A DNA stretch of 64,000 bases, taken from Prochlorococcus sp. scB241_528O2 (GTDB lineage Bacteria; Cyanobacteriota; Cyanobacteriia; PCC-6307; Cyanobiaceae). Numbering within the stretch: position 1 is the first letter of the stretch; every line of letters begins with the position of its first letter. The DNA is taken from assembly GCA_000634115.1 (NCBI GenBank), contig JFLJ01000130.1, forward strand, positions 690 to 64,689, written 5' to 3'. Below the pieces are notes generated by a model, which was given only the letters and a program-made list of their open reading frames with translations, was not told the DNA's origin and did not search any database. Positions 40,498 to 48,024 of this stretch are shown here, in pieces. The position numbers were made by a program, and so were the translations under genes.

Positions 40498-40687
40498 TTA
40501 TTAGTTAAAAGAACTGAGTTATTTAAGCATAAATTTATGAAATCATCTAAATTCTGATGCAAAGATATATTTGTGAAAGTAATATCTATGTTATTAATTA
40601 AATAAAACCGTTTCCATTTCTTTTTTGAGTAATTGTTTTGATTGCGATTCATAGTAAATATTGCTTTGATGTAAAAAATACTCTGCA

Positions 40688-41182
40688 ATGATTAAAGTCT
40701 TAATTACTCTTCTAACTTCATTTCTTATTTGGTTTGGCATTGTAAAAATATTTACCAAAGATAATGAGAATTCAATTAATGTTCTTTCAAGTAAATTGTT
40801 TAATGATTTTACTTTAATCTCTCGAAATATAATTGATCTTATTGATTCTCTTTTTAAAAGCTTCATTCAAATCTATGAACTTTTAGGTACATTATTAAAA
40901 AATGTAGTTGTAATATTTAAGTCATTGATGTCTGCTTTTATTCAATTTTTAAATCTAATTAAAATAATAGGGATTACTTGTTTATCTTTTATTTCTTTAT
41001 GCAAAGGATTATTCCAGGCATCCAGAAAAATTAATATGTTTAATACTTTTGAATTAATACTTAATGATACTGATTCTGCCAAAAATAATGTAATTAAATT
41101 GAATCAAGAAAAGGAAGAAAATAAAAATAAAGAGAGTTTTATACCCTCTTTTTTAGACCGACTTTCATTTATTAATAAGTAA
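40688..41182 (+). CDS. hydrophobic helical protein, 164 aa
   Basis: Several long Leu/Ile/Phe-rich helices (MIKVLITLLTSFLIWFGIVK ... FKSLMSAFIQFLNLIKIIGI) and a charged C terminus. The last residues, SFIPSFLDRLSFINK, are encoded by a TTGACAG-type leader in reverse orientation (41131-41172). No ribosome-binding site is clear and no family is recognised. Confidence 0.4.
   Translation: MIKVLITLLTSFLIWFGIVKIFTKDNENSINVLSSKLFNDFTLISRNIIDLIDSLFKSFIQIYELLGTLLKNVVVIFKSLMSAFIQFLNLIKIIGITCLSFISLCKGLFQASRKINMFNTFELILNDTDSAKNNVIKLNQEKEENKNKESFIPSFLDRLSFINK
41131..41172 (-). promoter_or_regulatory. decayed TTGACAG leader inside a coding end
   Basis: Minus strand: TGAAAGTCGGTCTAAAAAAG, AGGGTATAAAACTCTC. 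Matches the repeat in order and spacing with several changes, and is translated as the end of the plus-strand frame. Just downstream on the minus strand there is no gene start. Confidence 0.4.
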
Positions 41183-41266
41183 TTAGTACATTTTATTTTT
41201 TTTACTTTCATTAATAGAATTAGGAAGACTTTTTGCAGGCAGTATTGGGAGTAGTAATCGTTTCAT
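41183..41266 (-). pseudogene. signal-peptide stub (MKRLLLPILPAKSLPNS)
   Basis: MKRLLLPILPAKSLPNSINE then SKKNKMY and stop. The first ~18 residues follow the MKRLLLPLLTALALPTAINA signal peptide with a few changes; the mature region is missing. Confidence 0.5.
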
Positions 41267-41273
41267 TTAAATA

Positions 41274-41615
41274 TTAAAGTCCTAAATAATTTTTCTCATA
41301 TTCAGAATATTTTTCTTTAAGGAAATTAGTAAAGTCTGATATGGTGTTTTTCAACTCAAGATACTCATTTACTTCAAAGATTTTTGAAGTGGAATTAGTT
41401 AAATACAAAGCTGTTAATGGGGAATATTTAGCTACTTTTATTGATGGGAAAAACTTTATCGCCTCAGGATAAGATTCGTGCAAGTCAGACACGTAAATAT
41501 TCATATCTTTTTTAAATGCAAAATATTCAGTCGCCAAAAATATCACTGTTATAGGGATGGTTAACAAAGCTCCTGATATTGAAATTCTTAAAAGATTTTT
41601 AGTAAATGATTCCAT
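41274..41615 (-). CDS. membrane-anchored protein, 113 aa
   Basis: N-terminal helix (LRISISGALLTIPITVIFLA) after a short basic start, then ~80 residues with mixed charge and a Tyr/Phe-rich segment (KFFPSIKVAKYSPLTALYLT). No signal cleavage site seen. ATG lies 11 bp from a TTGACAG leader. No family recognised. Confidence 0.55.
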   Translation of the reverse strand: MESFTKNLLRISISGALLTIPITVIFLATEYFAFKKDMNIYVSDLHESYPEAIKFFPSIKVAKYSPLTALYLTNSTSKIFEVNEYLELKNTISDFTNFLKEKYSEYEKNYLGL

Positions 41616-41626
41616 AAAAAAAAACT

Positions 41627-41657
41627 AATTGCCCCTTATTTTAGATCGACTGTTAAT
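41627..41657 (-). promoter_or_regulatory. TTGACAG leader copy
   Basis: Minus strand: TTAACAGTCGATC, TAAAAT, AAGGGGCAATTAG, then T-run and start codon. One change (TTAACAG for TTGACAG). Confidence 0.65.
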
Positions 41658-41775
41658 CAAAAGAATTATGTCATATAAATTTCATATGAGGGTTTCTTTG
41701 TAAGGAGAAAATACACAAAAATAAGCAATATAATATTCATAGCATAAAAACCTTGAGCGGCACTAGGGATATCCA

Positions 41776-41820
41776 GTGTTTTGGGGCACTACGTCGCAAG
41801 TTCAAATCCTGTAGCCCCGA
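41776..41820 (+). repeat. decayed tRNA-Pro 3' fragment
   Basis: AGTGTTTTGGGGCACTACGT, CGCAAGTTCAAATCCTGTAG, CCCCGA: five or so changes. Downstream flank ACTCTAATAATCTAATTAAT and TTTCCCAGTCTGTC plus T-run shows the terminator-bearing class. Confidence 0.82.
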
Positions 41821-41995
41821 CTCTAATAATCTAATTAATAGAAAGGTTTCCCAGTCTGTCTTTTTTTATTGTTCAAAATCTTCGGCAACGATAGCCGTCT
41901 AATTGCCGTAAATAATTAATTTGTCTGAATTTATAAATATTAGATTTTAAATTCTGAGTATAAAGATTAATTTTAAATTAATTATTTCTTAATTC

Positions 41996-42370
41996 ATGAA
42001 CGGATCCACTGCAGCATGGTTTGCTCTAATAGGATTCTTATCTCTAATAGTTTGTGGATTTATTCATCCAGAAATAAAACCAGACATAAAAAAAGGATCT
42101 ATACAATCTAAAGCTCTGTTATTGATATCAATTATTGGCGCGTTTTCTTGCTTAGTAATGGTTTTACAAGGCTTTCATCTTTGGGGTTCTTGGGAACCTC
42201 CAACATTTGATTCCAGCGAAGTATCAAGAATTTCATCAAAGGCGAGAGGAAGAGGGGGAATTATTTTATTGATAATTCGTATATTTCCTCAATTCCTTGT
42301 ATTTGGTTTTGGTTTTTGGGGTTGGCAGTTTAATCAATATATTCGTTTGGGGCTTTCTTTATGGAGATAA
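41996..42370 (+). CDS. multi-helix membrane protein, 124 aa
   Basis: Three hydrophobic segments (WFALIGFLSLIVCGFIHP, LLLISIIGAFSCLVMVLQGF, IILLIIRIFPQFLVFGFGFW). The loop between 2 and 3 contains WGSWEPPTFDSSEVSRI. No family recognised. Confidence 0.55.
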   Translation: MNGSTAAWFALIGFLSLIVCGFIHPEIKPDIKKGSIQSKALLLISIIGAFSCLVMVLQGFHLWGSWEPPTFDSSEVSRISSKARGRGGIILLIIRIFPQFLVFGFGFWGWQFNQYIRLGLSLWR

Positions 42371-42522
42371 ATCTGTATTTATTAGAATTGAATTTTTAGA
42401 AATCTATCCTCTTTATACTTCGCAATAAAGAAATTTATAAATAGATCTTTTTGCAATTTGTCTCAACCTACTTTCCTCCTCCCATTCTTCAAGTCAAGAT
42501 GACATTAATTCTTTAACGCCTC

Positions 42523-42612
42523 ATGGTTTCTCTTTCGATCTTTCTAATAGCTCTTGGCATTTATGGAACACTGGGACGAAGGATTTATTCCATGTTTTAT
42601 CGAAAATGGTAA
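42523..42612 (+). CDS. possible single-helix microprotein, 29 aa
   Basis: MVSLSIFLIALGIYGTLGRR followed by IYSMFYRKW: a helix with a basic end. No strong ribosome-binding site. Nothing else is seen between 42371 and 42726. Confidence 0.35.
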   Translation: MVSLSIFLIALGIYGTLGRRIYSMFYRKW

Positions 42613-42726
42613 CGCAAAATTTTCTAAAATCTTCAAATAATTTGTCATAACATATATTTCAAGATTTAATTTTTAGACCTTTGAAAGGGAATAAAAATAT
42701 ATAGTAGAATACTTTTTAAATTAATT

Positions 42727-42939
42727 TTGAAGAAATTTATTTCTCTTATTCCTTTTCTTTCGATAACAATTCTTACATTCGGATGTTCAAATAAACCATT
42801 AGAAAAAGAGCTAAAAATGCCAATGTTATATGATTCGAAAGAACAGGCAGAAAAAGAAGCCTATAAATTTGGTTGTAAAGGCGCTCATCAAATGGGTGAT
42901 AAATGGATGCCATGCAGTATGCACAAACATAAGCATTAA
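42727..42939 (+). CDS. DUF3721 lipoprotein, 70 aa
   Basis: TTG start; lipoprotein signal peptide with lipobox LTFGC (cleavage before Cys). The mature part is a DUF3721 domain: YDSKEQAEKEAYKFGCKGAH and KWMPCSMHKHKH, with the paired Cys and His residues that suggest a metal-binding fold. A second DUF3721 gene is at 57397. Followed at once by a leader copy in reverse, which could terminate it. Confidence 0.8.
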   Translation: MKKFISLIPFLSITILTFGCSNKPLEKELKMPMLYDSKEQAEKEAYKFGCKGAHQMGDKWMPCSMHKHKH

Positions 42940-42982
42940 AAAAGAGGGTTTAATCCCCTCTAATTTAGATCGACTATCAATC
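42940..42982 (-). promoter_or_regulatory. TTGACAG leader copy, reverse, at 3' end of DUF3721 gene
   Basis: Minus strand: TTGATAGTCGATC, TAAATT, AGAGGGGATTAAACCCTCTT with T-run. It faces into the 3' end of the DUF3721 gene and has no minus-strand gene to serve, so it probably acts here as that gene's terminator, or marks a lost cassette. Confidence 0.6.
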
Positions 42983-43015
42983 GTTTTTAATGTAGAGATT
43001 CAAGTAATAGGCTTT

Positions 43016-43195
43016 TCATTTATTTTCCTCTTGTTTTTTCTTTAGTCTTTCGTATTCAACGTGCAGAATACCTAAACGCCAAGCATCTTTGAATCCTTTT
43101 ACACCGCCCATTAAAAGTTTTGCATCTAAAGGAGAATGTGACTTCATGTTCAAGAAATCTTTCTGCCAAGAATTGTCGTCCCATTTAGTACTCAT
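43016..43195 (-). CDS. small soluble protein, 59 aa
   Basis: MSTKWDDNSWQKDFLNMKSH, then SPLDAKLLMGGVKGFKDAWR and a charged helix (LHVEYERLKKKQEENK). Its ATG overlaps the DUF1330 stop (TAATG), so the two are a pair. No family recognised. Confidence 0.55.
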   Translation of the reverse strand: MSTKWDDNSWQKDFLNMKSHSPLDAKLLMGGVKGFKDAWRLGILHVEYERLKKKQEENK

Positions 43196-43491
43196 TAATG
43201 AGTTACACTCCCTTCCATAATTGTGATATTTGTATCGATTGAATTAGCCCATCGTATCTTGCTTAGTTCCTGATATTCAGAACTATTGTATGCATCAATT
43301 GCAGCTTTCTTTGATTTGAACTCAATAATTACCGATAACTTTCCACCTTTCCCTTCAACAGTTTTACCATCTAGATCCTTTGCAAATACAGAACCACCTA
43401 CTGACTCGATCCAAGGTTGAAATGCTTCAACATATTCAGCAAAAGCTGGGTTTGTAACTGTGGTAGTAACTAGCCAAAATCCTTTAGACAT
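43195..43491 (-). CDS. DUF1330 family protein, 98 aa
   Basis: Ferredoxin-like fold pattern: KGFWLVTTTVTNPAFAEYVE, then GGSVFAKDLDGKTVEGKGGK and VIIEFKSKKAAIDAYNSSEY. DUF1330 proteins are dimeric alpha-beta barrel proteins of unknown role. Coupled to the 59-residue gene downstream. Confidence 0.75.
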   Translation of the reverse strand: MSKGFWLVTTTVTNPAFAEYVEAFQPWIESVGGSVFAKDLDGKTVEGKGGKLSVIIEFKSKKAAIDAYNSSEYQELSKIRWANSIDTNITIMEGSVTH

Positions 43492-43495
43492 TAAA

Positions 43496-43555
43496 TTAAA
43501 AATAAATTTTTAGAACTTTAACATGAAATATTAGTGGAAGAAGTAAGCATTTCAT
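43496..43555 (-). pseudogene. signal-peptide stub (MKCLLLPLI)
   Basis: MKCLLLPLIFHVKVLKIYF then stop. First seven codons follow the MKRLLLP start; the rest is non-homologous. Same class as the other stubs. Confidence 0.4.
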
Positions 43556-43559
43556 TTTT

Positions 43560-43742
43560 TTATCTTTTAGCTAAGTAAATTATTACTGTCATCGTTCCCA
43601 TAACGACAATCCCAAAGTTCCAAATAGTTGAACTATTTCTATTAAATTGTTGAACCCAAGTTGGAATACCATCTGACATGAAAAGTAGTGTTAATCCAAC
43701 TAATAAAACTATTGGTAATCCTAAAGCTATAAATAATTCCAT
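43560..43742 (-). CDS. small membrane protein, 60 aa
   Basis: Two helices (LFIALGLPIVLLVGLTLLFM and WNFGIVVMGTMTVIIYLAKR) joined by SDGIPTWVQQFNRNSS. Directly behind a leader copy. Size and two-helix form fit small photosystem-associated or Hli-like proteins, but it is not recognised. Confidence 0.6.
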   Translation of the reverse strand: MELFIALGLPIVLLVGLTLLFMSDGIPTWVQQFNRNSSTIWNFGIVVMGTMTVIIYLAKR

Positions 43743-43750
43743 TAAAAGAA

Positions 43751-43786
43751 AGGGTTTTATCTCTTAATTTTAGATCTACTGTCAAT
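43751..43786 (-). promoter_or_regulatory. TTGACAG leader copy
   Basis: Minus strand: TTGACAGTAGATC, TAAAAT, TAAGAGATAAAACCCTTT, then ATG. The hairpin is weakened. Confidence 0.6.
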
Positions 43787-43796
43787 AAGATTTATT

Positions 43797-43913
43797 TTAA
43801 TAATTTTCTTTTAAATACATATTCTTAGTATTTGCACTATCTGAGGAAAAAAATAGAAATAATATGACTCCAATTAAACCTAAGAAGACAAGTATTATTT
43901 GAAAAACATCCAT
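43797..43913 (-). CDS. SDxANTKNxYLK membrane microprotein, 38 aa
   Basis: MDVFQIILVFLGLIGVILFL, then FFSSDSANTKNMYLKENY. About 70% identical to the copy at 26240, with the same ~80-bp upstream leader (43914-43990). A more distant copy lies at 58241. Ribosome-binding site AAGGAA. Confidence 0.7.
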   Translation of the reverse strand: MDVFQIILVFLGLIGVILFLFFSSDSANTKNMYLKENY

Positions 43914-43990
43914 AATTAAATTCCTTAATTATGTTTCTACTACAAACTTAGCAGTATTCTTATTTTTCAAAAAGAGTAAATCTCCTTAAT
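43914..43990 (-). promoter_or_regulatory. conserved leader of the SDxANTKNxYLK microprotein
   Basis: Minus strand: TAAATAATTAAGGAGATTTA, CTCTTTTTGAAAAATAAGAA, TACTGCTAAGTTTGTAGTAG, AAACATAATTAAGGAATTTA. Matches 26155-26239 almost base for base, inverted in the genome. Part of it (TATTTTTCAAAAAGAG) recurs near 54495. Confidence 0.55.
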
Positions 43991-44010
43991 TATTTATGGA
44001 ATAGTTACTT

Positions 44011-44121
44011 TTAAAAATAAGGAGTATAAGGTACTTCTTCTGTTTTCATTGATTCACCATAGTAACTTTGCGCAATTTTCATCAATAACCAGTAGAAGAA
44101 ATTAGCCAATGTTTTCTGCAT
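44011..44121 (-). CDS. possible small protein, 36 aa
   Basis: MQKTLANFFYWLLMKIAQSY followed by YGESMKTEEVPYTPYF: amphipathic helix and polar tail. No family recognised. Confidence 0.4.
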   Translation of the reverse strand: MQKTLANFFYWLLMKIAQSYYGESMKTEEVPYTPYF

Positions 44122-44197
44122 AAGAATCTCTATAGCTATTACTATTCAAATCAGAATATCTAAATAAAACAACGTAGAAAATACTTATTTAAAGTTA

Positions 44198-44374
44198 TCA
44201 ATCTATTTTGGGAGCCTCATTAATATCTTTTTCCCAAACCCTAGCGAGTTCTCTTAGTAGAGTTTTTACTTCCATATCTGTAGCACCAGTTTCATCTTGG
44301 AATTTAGTGCAAATGACTTTAATTTTGTCAAAAGCTTGCTCAAGTAATATTGTTTTTTGATCTGGATTCGCCAT
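44198..44374 (-). CDS. small helical protein, 58 aa
   Basis: MANPDQKTILLEQAFDKIKV, then ICTKFQDETGATDMEVKTLL and RELARVWEKDINEAPKID. All-helical, soluble. Its start follows the stop of 44375 without a gap, so the two are a pair. No family recognised. Confidence 0.55.
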   Translation of the reverse strand: MANPDQKTILLEQAFDKIKVICTKFQDETGATDMEVKTLLRELARVWEKDINEAPKID

Positions 44375-44560
44375 TTAATTTTTATCTACTACTTCTCCGC
44401 CATACTCTCTTGCTATTACATCTAAACACATAAGAATATCTTTATTTTTTAATAAATCTGTCTCACTCAAATACCTAAGAAGGGTTCTTATTTGCTCAAT
44501 AGTGTTTTCTTGTAATTCCTTCATTAATACTTTGTTGCTATCTGCCAATAAGGATAGCAA
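44375..44560 (-). CDS. small helical protein, 61 aa
   Basis: LADSNKVLMKELQENTIEQI, then RTLLRYLSETDLLKNKDILM and CLDVIAREYGGEVVDKN. Soluble, helical, acidic. Adjoins 44198 and may bind it, as toxin-antitoxin-like or heterodimer pairs do; no direct evidence. Confidence 0.55.
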   Translation of the reverse strand: MLSLLADSNKVLMKELQENTIEQIRTLLRYLSETDLLKNKDILMCLDVIAREYGGEVVDKN

Positions 44561-44776
44561 CTAAATATTTTTCTATAAATAACTGTAATTTTCTAGAGTT
44601 TATATTTATGTAAATAGATTCGCACAGTTCTTCTTCAACAAATACGACTAATTCCTCTTTACCATGGAAAGAAGAGGAATTCTTTTAGGTAAACTTCTAA
44701 TCTTTCCAGCTAAAGGTTCATAGACCTTATGATGAAACAGAAAACTCAAAAAAAGAGGAATTAACTATTTTTACTT

Positions 44777-45142
44777 TTATTCTGCTTCCTCTTTAACCTC
44801 ACTTTCTTTTTTCTCTTCCTCTTTAACCTCACTTTCTTTTGTCTCTTCCGCTTTTACTTCCTCTTTAACCTCACTTTCTTTTATCTCTTCCTCTTTAACC
44901 TCACTTTCTTTTGTCTCTTCCGCTTTTACTTCCTCTTTAACCTCACTTTCTTTTGTCTCTTCCGCTTTTACTTCCTCTTTAACCTCACTTTCTTTTGCCT
45001 TTGGCTCTTTCGTTTTAACTTCAACTACTTTTACTTTTTCTGCCATAGCGGCAAACTTACCTTTAATTAAATTTACTATGAAGATTAATATTGGTACATG
45101 GGCTAGGCCACCCATTATTACTTTAGTTTCTGAATAATACAT
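44777..45142 (-). CDS. membrane-anchored Glu/Lys repeat protein, 121 aa
   Basis: Same N terminus as 40180 (MYYSETKVIMGGLAHVPILI then FIVNLIKGKF), then tandem KESEVKEEVKAEET units to the end, almost purely Glu/Lys/Val/Ser/Thr. The DNA repeats (48-bp type units) are near-identical, so length probably varies by slippage. Acidic tail, in contrast to the basic tail of its paralogue. Confidence 0.65.
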   Translation of the reverse strand: MYYSETKVIMGGLAHVPILIFIVNLIKGKFAAMAEKVKVVEVKTKEPKAKESEVKEEVKAEETKESEVKEEVKAEETKESEVKEEEIKESEVKEEVKAEETKESEVKEEEKKESEVKEEAE

Positions 45143-45359
45143 TTTAAGTTAATTAGAACTGGAATATTTAAGCATAAATTTAATTTAATAAGTCCTTACA
45201 TTAAGTTGATATTAATAGAAAATAATTAATCGCTAGAACGAGTACTTTTGCACTACTTCATCTAGGTAAGGTTTAATCATTTATGTATTATCTAAGTTAA
45301 AGATGATCCTTGTAAAAATTACTAATTAAGTTAACTATGTAATAGCCGATACTTTTTTT

Positions 45360-45755
45360 ATGAACTTTAATAGATTTTTTTCTTTAAATTTTCTTGCTAA
45401 ATTACTTTTAAGTGCGATTTTTGTAAATGCCATACCGAGTAAGATTACTGACTTTGGAAGTCAAGCACAATATATAACAACCAAAGGATTTCCAGAGCCT
45501 CTTTCTAATCTTTTGTTAATTGGAGCAATAGCACTCTTAATTAGCGGTTCAATTCTTTTAATTTTTTCAAATAAAACCAAACTTGCGTGTTCTCTGCTAC
45601 TAATTTTCTTAGTCCCGACAACGATTATTTTTCATTTAGTGCCTCTTCAATTTATGGCAATTACTCGAAATCTATCATTAATAGGAGGATTACTAATAGC
45701 TATTGATAAAACGAAGGTTAATTCTTTAAATCAAGATAAAAAAACAAGCATCTAA
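45360..45755 (+). CDS. DoxX-like membrane protein, 131 aa
   Basis: Four helices (FLAKLLLSAIFVNAIPSKI, LLLIGAIALLISGSILLIFS, SLLLIFLVPTTIIFHLVPL, NLSLIGGLLIAIDKT) in the DoxX/DoxD order, with HL on the third helix. Membrane protein of redox or quinone-related families. No leader repeat. Confidence 0.7.
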   Translation: MNFNRFFSLNFLAKLLLSAIFVNAIPSKITDFGSQAQYITTKGFPEPLSNLLLIGAIALLISGSILLIFSNKTKLACSLLLIFLVPTTIIFHLVPLQFMAITRNLSLIGGLLIAIDKTKVNSLNQDKKTSI

Positions 45756-45841
45756 AGAAATTAAATATTCTGATTTAAATGAAGATAATTAGTCTTCCTG
45801 TATTATTTCGAGATAAATTTATTAATTTCTAGGCTGATCTA

Positions 45842-46053
45842 GTGTGGGACCAAACATTTAGACACAATTTATTTGAAGATTGTTTGGTTATTAATTTAGT
45901 TGGAGAGAAATCCGACAAAAAAAACTTTTATTAATCCCACAATGTGCTGCTCTTAGTTTACCTCTGCTTTTAATACCGAAAAATATTGATGTTTTATATG
46001 TTGGGCAAACTACAAGAGCAATGAATGATCTTTTAAAAAATAACAATGATTAG
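45842..46053 (+). pseudogene. frameshifted small gene, slip at A8
   Basis: GTG start: MWDQTFRHNLFEDCLVINLV, then GEKSDKK, a run of eight A, and in another frame LLLIPQCAALSLPLLLIPKN, IDVLYVGQTTRAMNDLLKNN. Both halves look like protein. The break is exactly at the A-run, so either an ordinary slip mutation or a slippage-dependent gene. Confidence 0.5.
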
Positions 46054-46156
46054 TAACGACGATTTGATAGCTTTTGCATTTGCTTTCGGTGTTATGAGAA
46101 AGATTCTAAAACAGAAAATGTGTCTTCAAATGACTTATTATTTAATTAAGATCTAG
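46046..46156 (+). pseudogene. truncated relative of the 26532 gene
   Basis: MISNDDLIAFAFAFGVMRKI, then LKQKMCLQMTYYLIKI and stop. The IAFAFAFG part resembles IAFATAFGIFGE in the 159-residue protein at 26532; the rest has been lost. Confidence 0.35.
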
Positions 46157-46198
46157 GCATACCTGTATAATCTATTATTGTATAAATTATCTTTTCCA

Positions 46199-46648
46199 AT
46201 GAAAAAAATTATATATATATTTGCATCCTTATCTTTTTTATTCAACATATCAAACGAACCTATTTTTGCAGGACCTTTTGGTGATGAGATGGCTAGATGC
46301 TTGGTTACATCGACTAACAAAAGAGATAAAGCTAAATTGGTAAAGTGGGTTTTAAAAGTTTATGGAGAGCATCCAGAAGTTTCTAATATGGTTAATTTAT
46401 CAGAAAGAGAAAAAAATGTTATTGATAAAGATGTAGCACAAATATTTACTCGTTTATTATCTGAAGATTGTGCCGATGAAACTAAAAAGGCTTTAGATTA
46501 TGAAGGGGATAAAGTTATGTACACAGCTTTTTCAGTCTTAGGTCAAGTAGCAGCAAAAGGTTTTAATGAGCATCCTAATGTTGCAAATTCGATGAATAAA
46601 TTTATTGAACTTATTGATACTGAAAAATTAGATTATTTAAATAAATAA
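46199..46648 (+). CDS. exported hypothetical protein, 149 aa
   Basis: Start at the inner ATG gives the signal peptide MKKIIYIFASLSFLFNISNE with cleavage near IFAG. The mature protein is helical with two Cys (MARCLVTSTNKRDK and SEDCADETKK) and repeats HPEVSNMVNL/HPNVANSMNK at both ends. No family recognised. Confidence 0.6.
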   Translation: MKKIIYIFASLSFLFNISNEPIFAGPFGDEMARCLVTSTNKRDKAKLVKWVLKVYGEHPEVSNMVNLSEREKNVIDKDVAQIFTRLLSEDCADETKKALDYEGDKVMYTAFSVLGQVAAKGFNEHPNVANSMNKFIELIDTEKLDYLNK

Positions 46649-46754
46649 AAAATTAAGGCCGACAAATGTTGGCTTAATTTGTCATAAGAAGCTCCGATCA
46701 ATAAGACTTAAAAATAGCAATAGCAGAAAAATGATTTGCTGCAAATAGGTTGTC

Positions 46755-46800
46755 TAGTATTTTGAACACTTATTATAAGGTTCTAATCCTTTAGACCCGA
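46755..46800 (+). repeat. strongly decayed tRNA-Pro 3' fragment
   Basis: GTATTTTGAACACTTATTAT, AAGGTTCTAATCCTTTAGAC, CCGA: about two thirds of positions match the tRNA. Followed by ATTGGAGTAAC, the same flank as at 5106, which supports the homology. Positions 46957-47305 hold no supportable gene. Confidence 0.65.
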
Positions 46801-46872
46801 ATTGGAGTAACATTTGCAAGTTTTATTTTTCTCACTTATGGATTAAGTAGTTCAATAACAACTATAAGTTAA

Positions 46873-46956
46873 ATGGAATCTATATATGTAATTGTTTTTA
46901 TTACTTGCTTTGTTTATTTAATTTTTGACTCATTCAAAAATATAAATATTAGATAG
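46873..46956 (+). CDS. possible membrane peptide, 27 aa
   Basis: MESIYVIVFITCFVYLIFDS followed by FKNINIR: one helix with a basic end. No ribosome-binding site; may be chance in AT-rich DNA. Confidence 0.28.
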   Translation: MESIYVIVFITCFVYLIFDSFKNINIR

Positions 46957-47305
46957 ATTACTAATGCTTTTTACCAACAAATAAGAATTTCCTTCTTATA
47001 TAAAAGAATACTAATGTGGTTATTATCATTACAGGCGGATGAAAGGATATTGAATTTAGATATTCGAAGAAATCAAAGGGTTCCAAAATTTTTGCTCATA
47101 ATTTTTTAAAACTATATCCCAGCTTTCAATTTTTGATTGATTTAAATAGATCAATATCTTGTATAAAATGTTAGTTAAATTTTTCTTATCTATATATTAC
47201 CTACAAATATTGCTGAATTTATAAAAGATTCCCAAATATGGGGATCAAGTTTTGCAGAGCATCAGCTATTATTTTGATTAAGAAAAAACCAATTTATTAA
47301 AGAAA

Positions 47306-47944
47306 ATGAAAATATTTTCGTTCTTTTCAAAATTTAAATTTAAATGGTGGAGCTGGGAAATCGATTTAGTAAAGCTTTTAAACTATTTATTTATTATTTT
47401 AGCTTTCTTTCCTGTTCTTCCTCATGAGAAGAGAGATGGGAAATTAATTTCTGTAATGGGTTTTGAAGCTAGAGAAAATAATTTCTATATTCGATTAAGT
47501 GATTTCTCAATTACAGAAACAATTTCCGCAAAAAGTTTGAAAGAAGATGTTAAAAAAACAAATAAACGGAAAGAAAATAATATAAGTATTTTGGCAGAAA
47601 TCGGACAATACTTAGAAGAGAATGGAAATATAAATAATGAAAAGTACAAGAACTATTTGCAGTCAAAAAATTACAGTGAAGAATTAAAGACATGTCTTAT
47701 TTTAAGAAACATGCTTATGAGTGAAATGGTTACTGACTCTAAGATAAGAAAGATATTCCATGATTATGTACCATCTCCAGTTCCTATTATCTGGGTATTA
47801 AGAATATTTATTCATTATATTTTGGATTATTTAAGTACTCCTTACTTCACCTCAGAGATGCTTAAAACAGGTGCCAAGAGATGTAGTGAATTTGATTATT
47901 TATGGCCATCTCTGAAATATCTTGATCTTACCTTTCAAGAATAA
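47306..47944 (+). CDS. hypothetical membrane-associated protein, 212 aa
   Basis: Aromatic and basic N terminus (FSKFKFKWWSWEIDLVKLLN), one hydrophobic segment (YLFIILAFFPVLPHE), a charged helical middle (EDVKKTNKRKENNISILAEI) and a C-terminal segment with VPSPVPIIWVLRIFIHYILD. No family recognised. Stands alone between two att relics. Confidence 0.55.
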   Translation: MKIFSFFSKFKFKWWSWEIDLVKLLNYLFIILAFFPVLPHEKRDGKLISVMGFEARENNFYIRLSDFSITETISAKSLKEDVKKTNKRKENNISILAEIGQYLEENGNINNEKYKNYLQSKNYSEELKTCLILRNMLMSEMVTDSKIRKIFHDYVPSPVPIIWVLRIFIHYILDYLSTPYFTSEMLKTGAKRCSEFDYLWPSLKYLDLTFQE

Positions 47945-48024
47945 AGTGTGATAATTGCCCAAAGTTCAACAAGAATGTCCATATGGATTTAAATTTTGTT
48001 AAGCAAAAAAAAGGGGTCTTTTGA

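Noticed and set aside
40473..40866. Two overlapping minus-strand ORFs
   Set aside because: Antisense shadows of the start of the 40688 gene, without ribosome-binding sites.
42830..43045. Plus-strand ORF ending in hydrophobic sequence
   Set aside because: Out-of-frame reading of the DUF3721 gene and the leader repeat behind it.
44777..45142. CRISPR-like or satellite repeats
   Set aside because: The repetition is a coding Glu/Lys tract of a membrane-anchored protein.
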